Shown here in pieces: positions 49,464-62,143 of a DNA stretch of 64,000 nucleotides. Each line of letters starts with the position of its first letter. Position 1 is the first letter of the stretch. Origin of the DNA: Acanthacorydalis orientalis (Eukaryota; Arthropoda; Insecta; Megaloptera; Corydalidae); the NCBI GenBank assembly GCA_034766995.1, contig CM068315.1, forward strand, positions 45,936,662 to 46,000,661, written 5' to 3'. The position numbers and the translations under genes are program-made. Under the pieces are notes generated by a model. It was not told the origin of the DNA and made no database searches. It saw only the letters and a program-made list of their open reading frames with translations.

Positions 49464-49545
49464 TGATAATATGGAGTTAGTTAGTTATTGGGGATTTAGG
49501 GCGGATCGACAACTGAGGTCAATAGCGCCCGAATGATAATATGGA
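49464..49545. mobile_element. 58-bp GC-rich insert with 12-bp direct flanks
   Basis: tgataatatgga occurs at 49464-49475 and 49534-49545, and encloses 58 bp of much GC-richer sequence (including ggggatttagggcggatcga and ggtcaatagcgcccgaa). This is what a short retrotransposed fragment with a target duplication would look like. It has no A-tail, and the source family is unknown to me. Confidence 0.45.
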
Positions 49546-49549
49546 AAAA

Positions 49550-50030
49550 AGGTTATGAACGAAATATATTTTTTATACAAATATCTCCATACGGAGAGTA
49601 AATAACTATTAATTTCAACTTGGCTTATATTAAAACAAAATTTATAATGCTTTGTTTGTAATTGATTTAGAGAAAATAATTATCAAAAAAATACTTAGGA
49701 ATACATACTTTTATAGCTAGATCGTTTCATATTTCAGTTACGTATTTTTTTATATTATATATATATATATGATATTTGTTTACAAATATTTAGAAAACTA
49801 TTTATATTCATATAAATATTCTTTTTTTACTGATATTTAATTATTTATTATTTTTATGTAATAATAATAGTTTTTATTTTAATTCTAGAGTAATAATCTA
49901 TACAAATCGTTTTAGAAAAATAATCTAGTATATTAAATCGACATGCGTTATTTAATTAATTCAAGAAAAATAAAGATCTGTTATTACTTATAGATAGTTT
50001 TTTTTAATTAAGATGATAATTTAAATAATA
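49550..50030. other. AT-rich non-coding stretch
   Basis: Nothing recognised apart from a short TA tract near 49757-49771. Confidence 0.65.
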
Positions 50031-50044
50031 TATATATATATATG

Positions 50045-50130
50045 ACGGTTTTGCCCCCTGCTCGCTTACATATTAACCCTGGATTCGCTGCGCTCGCCCA
50101 CTTCTCAATTATAAGGCTGTACGTGCAACC
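50045..50130. repeat. GC-rich module sharing words with 32845-32960
   Basis: gccccctgctcgctt plus ggattcgctgcgctcgccc, then ttataaggctg, right after a short TA tract. See the entry at 32845-32960 for the shared words. Probably a fragment of the same dispersed family. Confidence 0.45.
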
Positions 50131-50230
50131 GAATTAAACAACAAACATATTTTTTAAAACTCATTATATCTACATAATTATTCATAATATAATTTTAATA
50201 TAATTATCAGATATATAGCAACGTAATCGT

Positions 50231-50267
<37 letters not shown>

Positions 50268-50389
50268 ATGTTATTATATCTATATAAACATGGTAGTGGA
50301 TTATTTTTTGCAATCTTTTAGTTTTTTTTTGTGGTTAAATACTATCTTATATATATATATATATAAACTTCGTTAATAAATCGACTATC

Positions 50390-50700
50390 TTTATAATGAA
50401 TGCAATCCTTGACAAGTTTTCCTGACACAAAAGCAGAAATCTAATTGGCGTAAACTGTCCAAGCGTTCGTTATGATGATCGAAACGACATAATAACAATT
50501 AGATTTCCCAAGATCTGTTTAATGTAAATCGTCGTAGTGCACGATATCATTGTTGTTTGGTTTTACGTTACGTAAGTAGTCGTCAGGTTGACCTGGTTAA
50601 ACGGACGTGCGCAGGACGGCGTCACGCGACAACTCATCGAAAAATTACATGCGACTGTTCCTTAGATATATGGTTGCGACATTTTCTACAGCGATATTAC
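50390..50700. other. GC-richer, microsatellite-free pocket
   Basis: Balanced sequence such as cggacgtgcgcaggacggcg near 50601-50620. It contains acgttacgtaagtag, and a TAAT-core-rich first half. No frame or transposon signature was seen. Confidence 0.4.
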
Positions 50701-51421
50701 AAGTGACCATCATTTACTTTTAATATCGTAAATATATTACAAAAATAATTGTATATCATAGGCTAGTTTCACATTGAAAAATAATGTTTCGTATGAGAAC
50801 ATAAACGAATCTTTATTTGAGTGTACATATGTAGTATGGGGTGAACTGTTTCATTATATTGCTTAAGTAAGTCTCATTGGCGATTAATCTGTATACATAT
50901 GTAATTATTGTATATATATATGTGTGTGTGTATGTGTGTATAATTGATAAAAAAAGAAAACAAACATCTAATCCTAAAATTAAGATTGGGATGCATACGT
51001 TTTTAATCTCATTAAGTAATCTCTTAATTGTAATTATTCTGAATATTGTTATATTTTTTGCTTCCAGAGAAATAGTTTTTGATTTATGTATCTACTCTAT
51101 TTCTTTATTTTCACTGAAATACGATTGTTTTCTGATCTGAAATATGTATTTTGTTATTATTTCTGTTTTTCAAGCTTGTTTTTTTTTAATAACTCTACTT
51201 TTTATCAGTAAATATTAGTTCTTCAACCTTCAATTCTTATTGATGAAGTACATCCTTCCATACTTCTCTAGATAATGCATTATTAGAAAGTTCTGAAATG
51301 TATTATGATTAAAAATCAATGTTTCATTTTCAAGGATAAAAATGAACAGAATATATTAATTGTATATTTTAATTTTCGATCAAAAGTCAATTTTCAATTG
51401 AAATATTAACACTTTTAGTTC

Positions 51422-51447
<26 letters not shown>
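50700..51447. other. Non-coding stretch
   Basis: AT-rich, with TA tracts at 50912-50923 and 51421-51447. The plus open frame at 50877-51140 shows no recognisable domain. Confidence 0.55.
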
Positions 51448-51449
<2 letters not shown>

Positions 51450-51452
<3 letters not shown>

Positions 51453-52460
51453 CTATGCCATGGTTACTGAAATCAGGGCATAGAAGACACATACATCGAG
51501 TTGATAGATAACATCTACAAGAATGCAACATTGATGGTAAAGCTACAAGAAGAAATAAAAAAGATAATAATTGAGAAAGGTATAAAACAGGGAGTTGCAA
51601 ATGGAGATGCTTTAGAAGAAGTATTCAACTCGCTCGACTGGGAAGCCGAAAGAATCGAATTAAAAGGCAAAAAAGTAAGTCACCTCTGGTTTGCTGATTG
51701 TATCGTTATCTTCATAAGTACTCTGGAAGAGCTACAGAAAAGAATAAAAGAATTAGATGATTCCAGTCAAAAAATTGGCCTAAACATGAACAGCATTAAA
51801 ACAAAAGTAGTGTTTAATGCGTTTGTCTACTCGAAGAAAATTGAAATAAAAGGAACAGAATTAGAAGAAGTTACGCAGTATATCTATATAGGCCAGCTTA
51901 TCAACAAAGATGGATCATTCATTGAAGAAGTAAACAGGAGAATAAAAATAGGATGAAGCGTATTTGGACGAAACGCTTCAATATTTAAATCAACAATCTC
52001 ACTCTGTTTGAAGAAAAAAGTATTTGATCAATGTATACTACCAGTCCTCACTTACGACCGCGAAACATGGGTGATTAACACCAAAATCATTCAGAGACTC
52101 CAAATATCACAGAGAAATATGGAAAAATACATGCTTGGAATTACAAAAAGAGACAGGAAAATGAAAGAATGGATACGAAAACAGACAAGAGTCACAGATG
52201 TAATAAGAAGAATAAAGAGTCTAAAATGGAAATGGGTAGAGCATGTTGCAAGAAGAGAAGACAACCGATGGACAACAGAAATTATTAACTGAGAACTAAG
52301 AAATTTAAAAATGCCAAGAAAGAGACCAATGAACACTTTGAATGAGGAAATTAAAAAAAATATTGATAATTAGTGGAAAAGAGAAGCATTGAATCGTACA
52401 AAATGAAAAATCATGGAAGAGGGCTTTATCCAGCAGTAAATTGACAAGATGATGATGATA
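51450..52460 (+). mobile_element. RTE-like LINE fragment (truncated, decayed)
   Basis: It begins abruptly after a TA tract and ends near gatgatgatgatatg, a simple-sequence 3' tail typical of such LINEs. It codes part of the RT domain and the C-terminal tail, all in a single plus frame; the endonuclease and N-terminal RT motifs are absent, consistent with 5' truncation. The 3' part matches 3538-3797. The family is inferred from motifs; a database search could move it to another clade. Confidence 0.88.
51470..52445 (+). pseudogene. LINE reverse transcriptase remnant
   Basis: Readable blocks in order are Y-I-E-L-I-D-N-I-Y-K-N-A-T, K-G-I-K-Q-G, D-A-L-E-E-V-F-N-S-L-D-W, V-S-H-L-W-F-A-D-C-I-V-I, L-E-E-L-Q-K-R-I, V-T-Q-Y-I-Y-I-G, I-L-P-V-L-T-Y-D-R-E-T-W and R-R-I-K-S-L-K-W-K-W-V-E-H-V-A-R. 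The catalytic F/Y-A-D-D box is degenerate (F-A-D-C), and about ten residues expected after R/K-Q-G are lost. In-frame TGA codons at 51954-51956 and 52290-52292 sit where the family has Trp, with further stops after 52365, so it is non-functional. Confidence 0.9.
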
Positions 52461-52469
52461 TGTATTGTA

Positions 52470-53723
52470 TATATCAGTGGACGTACCACAGGAAAAGAAT
52501 GATCGGTTCATGATGGGTGACTGAAGGAGTCTCTAGTACGTGATCTAAATAATGGAAGGTACTTGCTAGAAAGTTTAACATTAATATAATTCTCTACATT
52601 TATGTTTAATGTCTTTTGATTTAATAATTTTCATATATTAAATAAAAAATCCGTTTAAATTATCATAATCAATTGTTATTTTGGCAATATTTTAAAATTT
52701 ACCGACAAATATATAAAAATTTATTATAAAAATATGTTATAAAAGAATACAATTGCACTTAAAAATGAACTTATAATTAAAATTTGCATATTTAAAAAAA
52801 TAGAAGTACTGTTTTAATATTTTAAGAACATTTCTAGGCTAGAAATTTAATAACTTTTATTCTACAAATTCTTGAATATATATATATATATATAAACACA
52901 TTCATATTCAAATAAAAATTACTGATTTTATAAAAACCTAAAACATAATTATGTACTCTATAATCATTTTTTTAGAATACATGTTTAAAAAATGTTAAAC
53001 AAAATGTTGTAATTTTTTTCTTTATTATTCATTCAAAACATATTTCAGTGAAAACCTTGAGTAGTTTGTAATATTCAAGATTTAATTTTATACTTTGAAG
53101 ATAATGAAAAGTATTTGTAATATAATTTCAACTGCTACTGTATTCATTACTCATTGTAGTTATATGTGTTTGCTTTTAAGTGAAAGGATGCATGCGTTGC
53201 TTTTAAAATATTAACGTTTTTTAAATTTTAATCTTAGAAAAAAAATTTAAGTATAAATTTCGATCGCATTACCAATAAACATTAATAATAGCAAATCCCT
53301 ATTTTCATTTAATTTATATTACAGATTTTTTTAACTATAACTCAGCGTACTAAATATAGTTTTTAATGAAAAATATTTCTGTTATAAATATGTAACTTTG
53401 TAAGTAATGTCTAATTTCTTTTAATAGTTTAAATTTTAGTATTTAACTTTATTTTATTTTCTTTATATAAAACATTTTAAAGATAAATATTACTTCATGT
53501 AACATCTCATTTTATTGAAAATATAATCAGATATGATATAAAAATGTATTCTCAAAATACAAATAGCTTAAATTGATTAATTTTATTCTTTTTTCAATCT
53601 ATTTTAATGATTGAATTTGTTGTGGATTTATATAATAATTTGAATAAGTGTAATGTTTTAGATCTAAGTATTATATATTTATTCATATTTCGGAAAAAAA
53701 CGTATTATAATTAATTATAGTAA

Positions 53724-53770
<47 letters not shown>

Positions 53771-54326
53771 TCTTGGTAAAAGCGATATTTTGGAGTTATT
53801 CCAACAATAAAAAACTATTACATAAGTACTGAATTCTTAAAAACAAAATTTATGATCTTATTAAGTTTTTTAAACCCTTTTATTTAATTATTATTTTATG
53901 ATTAATAGTAATTAAAGAATAATAGATATTTAACGAAATTAATATCAAAAATTACGTTTACATTGAATATTATTAGATACTGTTTATTTTTAGAATGTAG
54001 ATTAAAATTTGCAAGACTTTTAACTGAATAAATTTTTTGTCTTATTTAAGTTTACCATTTGACTACACAACATACCAATTTTATCATGTTCAAATAAATA
54101 AAAATAATCTGATATGTCACTATATAACTTTTATATATCTTAATTTTCTTTTTATGTAGAAAAATGTATATGTTGTGTTTGTGTACTTTTTTATTTATGG
54201 TTACTATATAAACATCTGTTTGTGTATCATTTAAATATTTACGAGGTCAAAAAATTAGAAAAATAGTACATGTATGATGTTATCTACAACATACTACTAT
54301 TTTAAAGATTTGCTTCAAAAACACAA

Positions 54327-54364
<38 letters not shown>

Positions 54365-54880
54365 ATTATTTTAATAAAAAAATAAGTATAAATTTTTTAT
54401 TCCGATTTGTTCAACAACAAATGTAAAGTAAATATTTAAAGCAATACAGATTTATTAATTGAATAAAATAAAATATATTTAAAAATTATTACTAAACAAT
54501 ATATAGGAATAGATTTTAATTTGTCAGTATTTGAGTGACTGAAATACATCATACAATCGGTATTTTAACTGTTCATAGGTTGAATCTAATTAAAATATCA
54601 ACACAATGATGACGAAAAAAAAAGCATATGTTAAGATTATCGTTAATGTCAGTCACATGTATAATTTAAAATAAAAAAAAAATAACTTTCAGAACGACCA
54701 TCGTATAAAAACACTGATTTTAAACAGTTAAAAATTAGAAAACAGTGACTCAAATATGTCTTTTAATAACTAGATAATTATAATACTTGGGACTTTCGAC
54801 AGATATAAATATTAATAGCATATTTTAAATCACAACTGGCATCTGATTGTGAAAATCATCACTTAAGTGACATTAAAATT
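52470..54880. other. AT-rich non-coding stretch
   Basis: No gene recognised. TA tracts lie at 52877-52894, 53729-53765 and 54330-54361. Confidence 0.65.
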
Positions 54881-54889
54881 AGGCTTAAT

Positions 54890-55080
54890 TTAATTGTCTG
54901 TGATTACGACGATGTATCAAGTATATTAAAATGAAGCATGCCATAATTTACTCTTTTATTCGACCAGTCGAAGTAAATGCAATAGTTCTCGAGTGATTTA
55001 CGTTTCATTATGCCGACTTTCTTAATCACCTCGCCGACATACAGTAATTATAATCTAAATCGTGCCATCAATTTATTTTA
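54890..55080. other. Less AT-rich pocket
   Basis: Complex sequence (for example cgaccagtcgaagtaaatgc, acctcgccgacatacagtaa) with several ATTA/TAAT cores and no coding signal. It could be regulatory. Confidence 0.35.
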
Positions 55081-55184
55081 AAAATGTCTAATTATTGTTA
55101 TTTCATTACTGCAACAACGAGTGTACGTTCTCTATATCTCTCATCTGTTTAAACTGTTCGCGAGTATATTTTTTGATTTTCAGT

Positions 55185-55197
55185 ATACACACACACA

Positions 55198-55258
<61 letters not shown>
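55185..55258. repeat. (CA)n(TA)n microsatellite
   Basis: A short CA run, then 58 bp of TA alternation. Two overlapping Ile-Tyr frames arise from it. Confidence 0.97.
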
Positions 55259-55261
<3 letters not shown>

Positions 55262-55679
55262 TGCATTCTTTCATTTAAAGTTTTCATTATAAGTTTTTTA
55301 TTAATATAAAGACACTTGACAAAATTTCGTAGACTATTTGAACAGTAATTACATTTTTAAGTAGTGTTGTAATTAAAGTTAAGCACTCCTCAGCAATTAC
55401 TTGTGTAAATTGTATTTTAGCGTTGATTTAATTAGTTAATTATTATATTCATGTACGACAGCTTGTCCTTCAATAAGATTGTATTTATAATCATCTATTT
55501 AACTCACTTTTACAATTACAATTATGTGAAGATTTGTTGTATGCATAATTGTTTATTCTATTTAACAATATAAGCATTAAAAATTATATGATAAATTGTA
55601 TTGTTTTGCAACAAACATCACGTTGCATTGTGATAATTCTACACCATTAAAAGTTAACGTGTACTTGATACAAATTACA

Positions 55680-55682
<3 letters not shown>

Positions 55683-55723
<41 letters not shown>
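55683..55723. repeat. (TA)n microsatellite
   Basis: 41 bp of uninterrupted TA alternation. Confidence 0.97.
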
Positions 55724-55724
<1 letters not shown>

Positions 55725-55962
55725 TAGAATAAAATATTTATTTTTTAAGAATAGTTAAATATATCACTTAAAAAATACCAATAAAGTTCAAAATTACTTC
55801 CAAAAATGTCACCTAATACTTTAACAGAAAACAACAGGCAAACTTTTATTCTCGAGTTTCAAAAAATTTGATAATTTAGTTTAATGCTAAGAAGCTTTTT
55901 TTTAGTTACCCGAAAATATTATAAGTTTTTTTCTGTAAATTAATTACTATATTTGTAATGAA

Positions 55963-55966
<4 letters not shown>

Positions 55967-56040
<74 letters not shown>
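55967..56040. repeat. (TA)n microsatellite, interrupted
   Basis: About 74 bp of TA runs with short breaks, followed by a GATA run. Confidence 0.95.
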
Positions 56041-56043
<3 letters not shown>

Positions 56044-56059
56044 ATAGATAGATATATAA

Positions 56060-57955
56060 ATATTAACATTTATTATTTTGTTTTACCTTTAAAGTTTACA
56101 TGAAAGTTAAACTACTTTTTGTAACTAAAACAAAATAAGAAGTAATAGAAAATTTTGTACACAAATTTGTAATACAATTTAATTTTTAAACATTTTTAAT
56201 TCATTTATTTTTTTGATAACCTATTTGCAGTGTGAATTGCATTCCTTCATAATACGATTTGCCTAATTTTTAAGACTTTTAATGAATAAAGTATGACTAA
56301 TAATATTATAAATACAAAGAATATTTCCTTACAAAAATGGAAATTTTATACTAATAAACTCCTGCTCTGAAATAAATTTCAAAAATATGTTAAACCATAT
56401 ATTCATAAAATCAAATTATTGTTTTACTGAATTTTTGTATTTTTTTTAATAGTGTTTAATAATCTTGCATCTTAAAGGGTTTAATTGCTTTTATTAAATT
56501 TGTCATGTATTTTTTTATAAAGTAATTTAGCCATACTTTTAACAAAAGAGTCAATTATCTATTCAATTTCAATTCATTATTTATTTAAAACAAATTACTG
56601 TTATATAATTTTACTTATTAATGTTATGCTCTCTTATTGTTTGAATTGAAATATTTCAGATTTATATAATAGCCTAGATTTATCATAAAAATACTGAAAA
56701 GGGGTGAAATATTTGATAAAATTATTTTTAAAATAAATGAAACTAATTTTTGATTTTTTTAGATAGTGGTAATATAATTTTGAATGAAAGTTCCGTTTAT
56801 TTAACAGTTAATTTTTTTCTAAAAAAAATTTCGTTTGTTCATTTCTCACTTTAAGGCTAATTTATTTTTATAGTTACATAGTTAGCACCATAAATTTTCA
56901 AAACAAATTAACTTTATAGGGTATAAAGTTTTTCATTTCTGAATATATTAAACGTCTCATTAACTCTTGATTACTGTAAGCAGCATCCATTGTGTATAAA
57001 TAACATTATTTCTTATAAGATAAAAACCGACTGTAAGGTCATAATGCGATACCAGTTCCATAAATTGTAAATGCTAATGAATTTCATTCTGTTTTTTATT
57101 CGAGATTATCTACAATAATCACGAATGTTTCGCAAATAAAAATAGAACAATTTTGAATACAATAAACGTTATAAAAAAAACAGCGTTTGCATGTATGTTG
57201 GCTCGTGTCGTATTAGATGTAGAAAAAAATAAGTACAATATCATTGTTAAATTAATTTTTTTCTTGTTATATTCAATTCTTTATTATTTCCCAAGCATGT
57301 GACCATGTCACATATTACATGCTTTTGACCTGATCAACGCATATGTCGTGTGTGTTTAATTCATTACGAAATACATGTATGCTGCAGTAAATCAGGTCAT
57401 TCTGTGTTAAGAATATTTAATATTTTAAATTATAATCGTTTATAGAAATTGAAATTACCAAGAGACGTGAAACATGAACATGTTAACAACAATGGTAGTT
57501 TGTAAAAATATGAGATAAAAAAACATGATATCAAAAATGATAAGAGGAATATTTTCAAATAGAAAAATGCAAGAAAATATTCAAAATGCTTTAAACATAA
57601 ATAAAAAAAACTCGTCACTGTTAACAAACACGCAAAATGGTATTTTGAAAATTTGATTTTCTGATCATATTTAAATTTATCTATGAAAAAATTGTCAATT
57701 ATTCAATTAATGTTAATTATAAAATGTTTTGGTTTACATACATTTGTATATATATATATTATATAATATGCTATTTTGTTTTTCATATAAATAATAAAAA
57801 TATACAGATGTTGAATTTACTTCTTTTTTATTCAATAAACGAAAATGTAAGTATGAAAAAATAAATAAATATTATTTTTTAAAAAGTTTATAATTGAATC
57901 TTGAATTTTATTTATACACATTTGTATAATAGAAGGAAAGAATTAAGATGAAAGT
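56060..57955. other. AT-rich non-coding stretch
   Basis: No gene recognised and few microsatellites. A modestly less AT-rich patch lies at about 57180-57410. The minus open frame at 57430-57627 shows no domain. Confidence 0.6.

Positions 57956-57959
<4 letters not shown>

Positions 57960-58022
<63 letters not shown>
57960..58022. repeat. (TA)n microsatellite, interrupted
   Basis: Two TA runs separated by AAGGTA. They end at foldback copy E. Confidence 0.97.
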
Positions 58023-58023
<1 letters not shown>

Positions 58024-58232
58024 ATGACTCAATTTGGGCTTCCACATGAAAGTATCAAAGAAATAGCAAAAATTAAAAAAGCATGTTATTTTTTATTTAG
58101 TATTTTAGTTAGTTTAGAATTGCACTAAAATACTAAATAAAAAATAATATGATTTTTTTAATTTTTGATAATTTGTTAATATTTCACGTGGAAGCCTTAT
58201 ATAAATATAAATTATAATTATATATAAATTAA

Positions 58233-58236
<4 letters not shown>
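58023..58236. mobile_element. TA-associated foldback element, copy E
   Basis: It begins gatgactcaatttgggcttc and ends cacgtggaagccttatataa then a trailing ttaacct before TA alternation (58237 on). The central tttagtattttagt and actaaaatactaaa arms are the same perfect 14-bp palindrome as in copy A. TA tracts touch both sides. Confidence 0.87.
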
Positions 58237-58271
<35 letters not shown>

Positions 58272-58721
58272 TCTTTTATAGAATATGGTCTTTGTGTATG
58301 AAAATAATCCAATATTTTTATTTTATTAAGCGGTTTTACTTAGCCATCAACTAGAAAAAATGTTTCATTAACAAATAGTGTGTTATGTAATTTTTAATTT
58401 CTATTATTTTTTTTATTCATTATTAAATATTTAATTTTTTTATTTACATATTTAACTTAAAACTTATATCGATCTAGGAATGAATTTATGAGTTTAAAGA
58501 AATAAATTTTATTACTATTTTGTTGATGTTTATCTGTTGTATTATATTTTTAAAAAATTGTAATGTCTAATTCCATTTTCAATTCTTTATTTTTGTTATT
58601 ATATGCTATTTATTTTTTTACTCATTTTAGTTATTATTTATTTCTTCTTAAAATGACTAATATATATATGCATGCTTCTTTATTATCGATGTCATTGAAT
58701 ACACAAATAAAAAACACACAC

Positions 58722-58725
<4 letters not shown>

Positions 58726-58779
<54 letters not shown>
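58726..58779. repeat. (TA)n microsatellite
   Basis: 54 bp of TA alternation after a short CA run. Confidence 0.97.
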
Positions 58780-58782
<3 letters not shown>

Positions 58783-59530
58783 ATTTATATTTATATTTTA
58801 CGATAATAAATAAATGTATTCTAGAGATTGTAAAATAATCATTTTAATTTATTTAATGATTTCAATTACATGTATATGAGAATGACATAATATATCGTGA
58901 ACTTCCACCTATCAGTGAGTCATCATTCAAATCCATATATTGTTCGATTTACTTCTGTGGATCTTGGATAACTACACAGTTAATGATATCATATTATACG
59001 TTATGTATCTTTGAATTGACCTTATTTCTTCACCTTCATAGATATTTTCATCCTTATCCATATTGAATAGGAAAAAAATCATTGCGCATTTCTACAATGC
59101 ACGCTATGATTTATATTTAACCATGCGGATAAATCTATTTTTTTAGTAAAGTGTCAGTCAAGAAATACTAGAGTGTTTGAATCAAGCAATTTCAATCGTT
59201 TATGTAAGAAAAAAAAACTGAAAATAAACTGAGTTTGCATTCGTTCATATAATTTAAAATATATAAATGATTTGTAATAAATAATTTATATTTTAAACAC
59301 ACAGATGTTGAATATAAAAATGTTTTATCAATTTTGTTATATATTAAAAAAATGTATTAATATTGTATAGAGACATACATTAACTTTAATCAATAATTCT
59401 TGAAAATTATAAAAAACATCTACAACTGTTGAATTACAACTTACCTTTATAAAGATTTTTTTATAAAGTCATTACTGAATTGAATATGTAACAAAAAATA
59501 CATAATTACAAAAAATATATATGTCCATAA

Positions 59531-59533
<3 letters not shown>

Positions 59534-59581
<48 letters not shown>
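59534..59581. repeat. (TA)n microsatellite
   Basis: 48 bp of uninterrupted TA alternation. Confidence 0.97.
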
Positions 59582-59584
<3 letters not shown>

Positions 59585-59856
59585 ATGTATCTTTTTAATA
59601 TTTTAATCTGAATTTATTTGAAACATATTTCTCATTTGATTATGTTTGTTATAAAAAATTTCGAAACAAAATTTAATGATGCTACACAGGAAACAGAATT
59701 TTTCATATTTCTTGATATCAAATCAGATCAAGTAAAATCAAAACAATATAAATATTTTACATAAATGCTTGTTAACACTTATTGAAAAATTTATAAATAA
59801 TAATAATTTATAGAATGGATCTGACGCAATTATGTTACAATTTCATATATACAACT

Positions 59857-59861
<5 letters not shown>

Positions 59862-59907
<46 letters not shown>
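59862..59907. repeat. (TA)n microsatellite
   Basis: 46 bp of uninterrupted TA alternation. Confidence 0.97.
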
Positions 59908-59909
<2 letters not shown>

Positions 59910-60304
59910 ATCGTTTTTAGGAGAATATTTCCAATGGAATGTCAATCTTAGATTAAAAATAAATAATTTTTCATGAAATCAAAGTATGTTTTCTTTGATG
60001 GTAACAATGTAATTATAACCAGTTATTTAGACAAATATTAAAAATATAACTCATAATATTAAAAATAGCTTACTTTTTTAAAAAAATATATTATTTATTT
60101 ATTAACAGACGCTCCCTTAAATTTTATATTAATTGATTTTTATTTCAGATAGATTTTAATTTTATAGACTGTATAAATTATCTGTTGTTATATTTTTATT
60201 TAAATTTTCACAAATGTGTTCAGTTCAGATACCAGAATAATACATTTGTTGTTTAGTTTTGTGAAATTTTCTTTTTTTAATGGAACATAAAAATGAACAA
60301 TTTT

Positions 60305-60640
60305 AATAGATGCCTCCGAGCGAAGATTATCAGTATTCGTCAGCAATAGAACTCTATTATTGTTCACGGTTACTTGCCTCCCACTATCTTAGCATGCCTC
60401 GCTCTGTAGTATAATAATTCTGTTTTGTTTTGCGATTCCCCGTGCCGCTAGAAATAGGCCCAAGGCCTCCCGCGATCTGATTCCTTAAGAATGAGAACAG
60501 CCGCTTCCCATGTCAATTACATGTCAGTCTTGTTCATTTTCACACCCACGTACAAGACGTACATTTGTCTCGCTCCCACTCACCCACAACCTCTAATGAT
60601 TCGGCTGTAAATACTACTTGATACAAGACTACTCTGTATA
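60305..60640. other. GC-richest complex pocket of the window's end
   Basis: About 335 bp of balanced, non-repetitive sequence, including gcgattccccgtgccgctag, aataggcccaaggcctcccg and ctcgctcccactcacccaca. No long frame, domain or transposon terminus was recognised. Candidates are a conserved regulatory element, an untranslated exon or an old insertion. Confidence 0.4.
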
Positions 60641-60644
60641 CGTA

Positions 60645-61412
60645 CACAGGTATGTATACAGTATTAAGTCCGATGGCAATTGATATTATGTAATAAATGA
60701 TTCTATGCATGCACGAAAGAAAATGAAAGAGACACTTGAAAATGTTTTATTCAGAACAAGAATGAATTGTATAGCAAGGTTCTATTATTGTACTTGTTAT
60801 AATACATAGTTATGGCTCATATTTAAACTATTATTATTCAATACAGATCTGTTTTAAATAACACTTTTTTTTATTGTTGAATGATTGCCCTTTTACATTC
60901 CTTTTATGTTTAAAACAAACGAGGATTTCATTATAAACACATGTTAAGCATACCGAAGACAAGGTTAAATTATTTAAATTGATTTTTTAAATATATAAGG
61001 AATTTTCAAAACAAAAATACGGAAAGTAGACATACAAATATCATATACTTATTTATTATTAAAATTTTGTCGTACACATGAAATGCATAAAATGGAAATT
61101 GTATCCGTTTGTCTGAATATTTGAAATACTGACGAATGTATACGTGTATAAATTATTTTATATGCATAATAAGTTAAAGTAGACAATACATTTTTATTTT
61201 CAATTAAAATATCAAAACTAAAAAATAGTTAAAATACTATAGAGTGTTTTAATTAGTCATATACACCCACATATGTATACATAAAGAAATACATGCACAC
61301 ACATTTTCTGCAGTAATACCTTTTTCATCCATCATCATTCAGGAATTTTAATTAAAAAAAAAACTATACTTGTATTTAGTAACTACGATAAAAATGAAAT
61401 GAGAGACTAGTG

Positions 61413-61472
<60 letters not shown>

Positions 61473-62094
61473 GTACTTGGAGAATATTATTTATTTTACC
61501 TGAATTTACATTAATATTTTTTGAAAAATTGAAAAAAATAGCAACCAAATAATATGAAAATTAAAGTATTTTTTTAAATATTGTGACATAAAGTTATAAA
61601 TTTCATTCGTATCAATAAAGTTCGTCAAAAAAGTGAATATTAATTCTTATAATGGTGATTTATATTCTTAAAATAATAATTAATAATAAGACTAATTTTC
61701 TCTGTAAAAATATATTAATAGAAATATAATTTTTTTCTTCAAGAATGTAGATATAATTGTTAAGAGACTTACTATATTTATGATATTCTTTATTTTTGTG
61801 TTAATTCAAGAAGTAAATGAAATAAATCTATAAAATGATATTCAATTCTAATTTTCGGTAAATAATGGAACTTAAGTAATGGAATCTGATGAATGTAATG
61901 ACAAAAATAAAACTGATGTACGATATTAAGTGATTTACAAACAAGGAAGAAAGTGAGGTAAATTGCAGTCGGCATATGCTGTCATATAAATGAAGATTCA
62001 CTAGATCTTACCATTTAACAACTGTATATAATTTTTATTAGATTTTATCATATATTCGCTTAATTTCTAGAGAAAAACAATGTGCATTTTTAAC

Positions 62095-62143
<49 letters not shown>

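Larger units (their letters stand above)
58270..60300. other. AT-rich non-coding stretch
   Basis: No gene recognised. TA tracts lie at 58726-58779, 59534-59581 and 59862-59907. The plus open frame at 58563-58838 is hydrophobic because of its base composition and ends in TA repeat. Confidence 0.65.
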
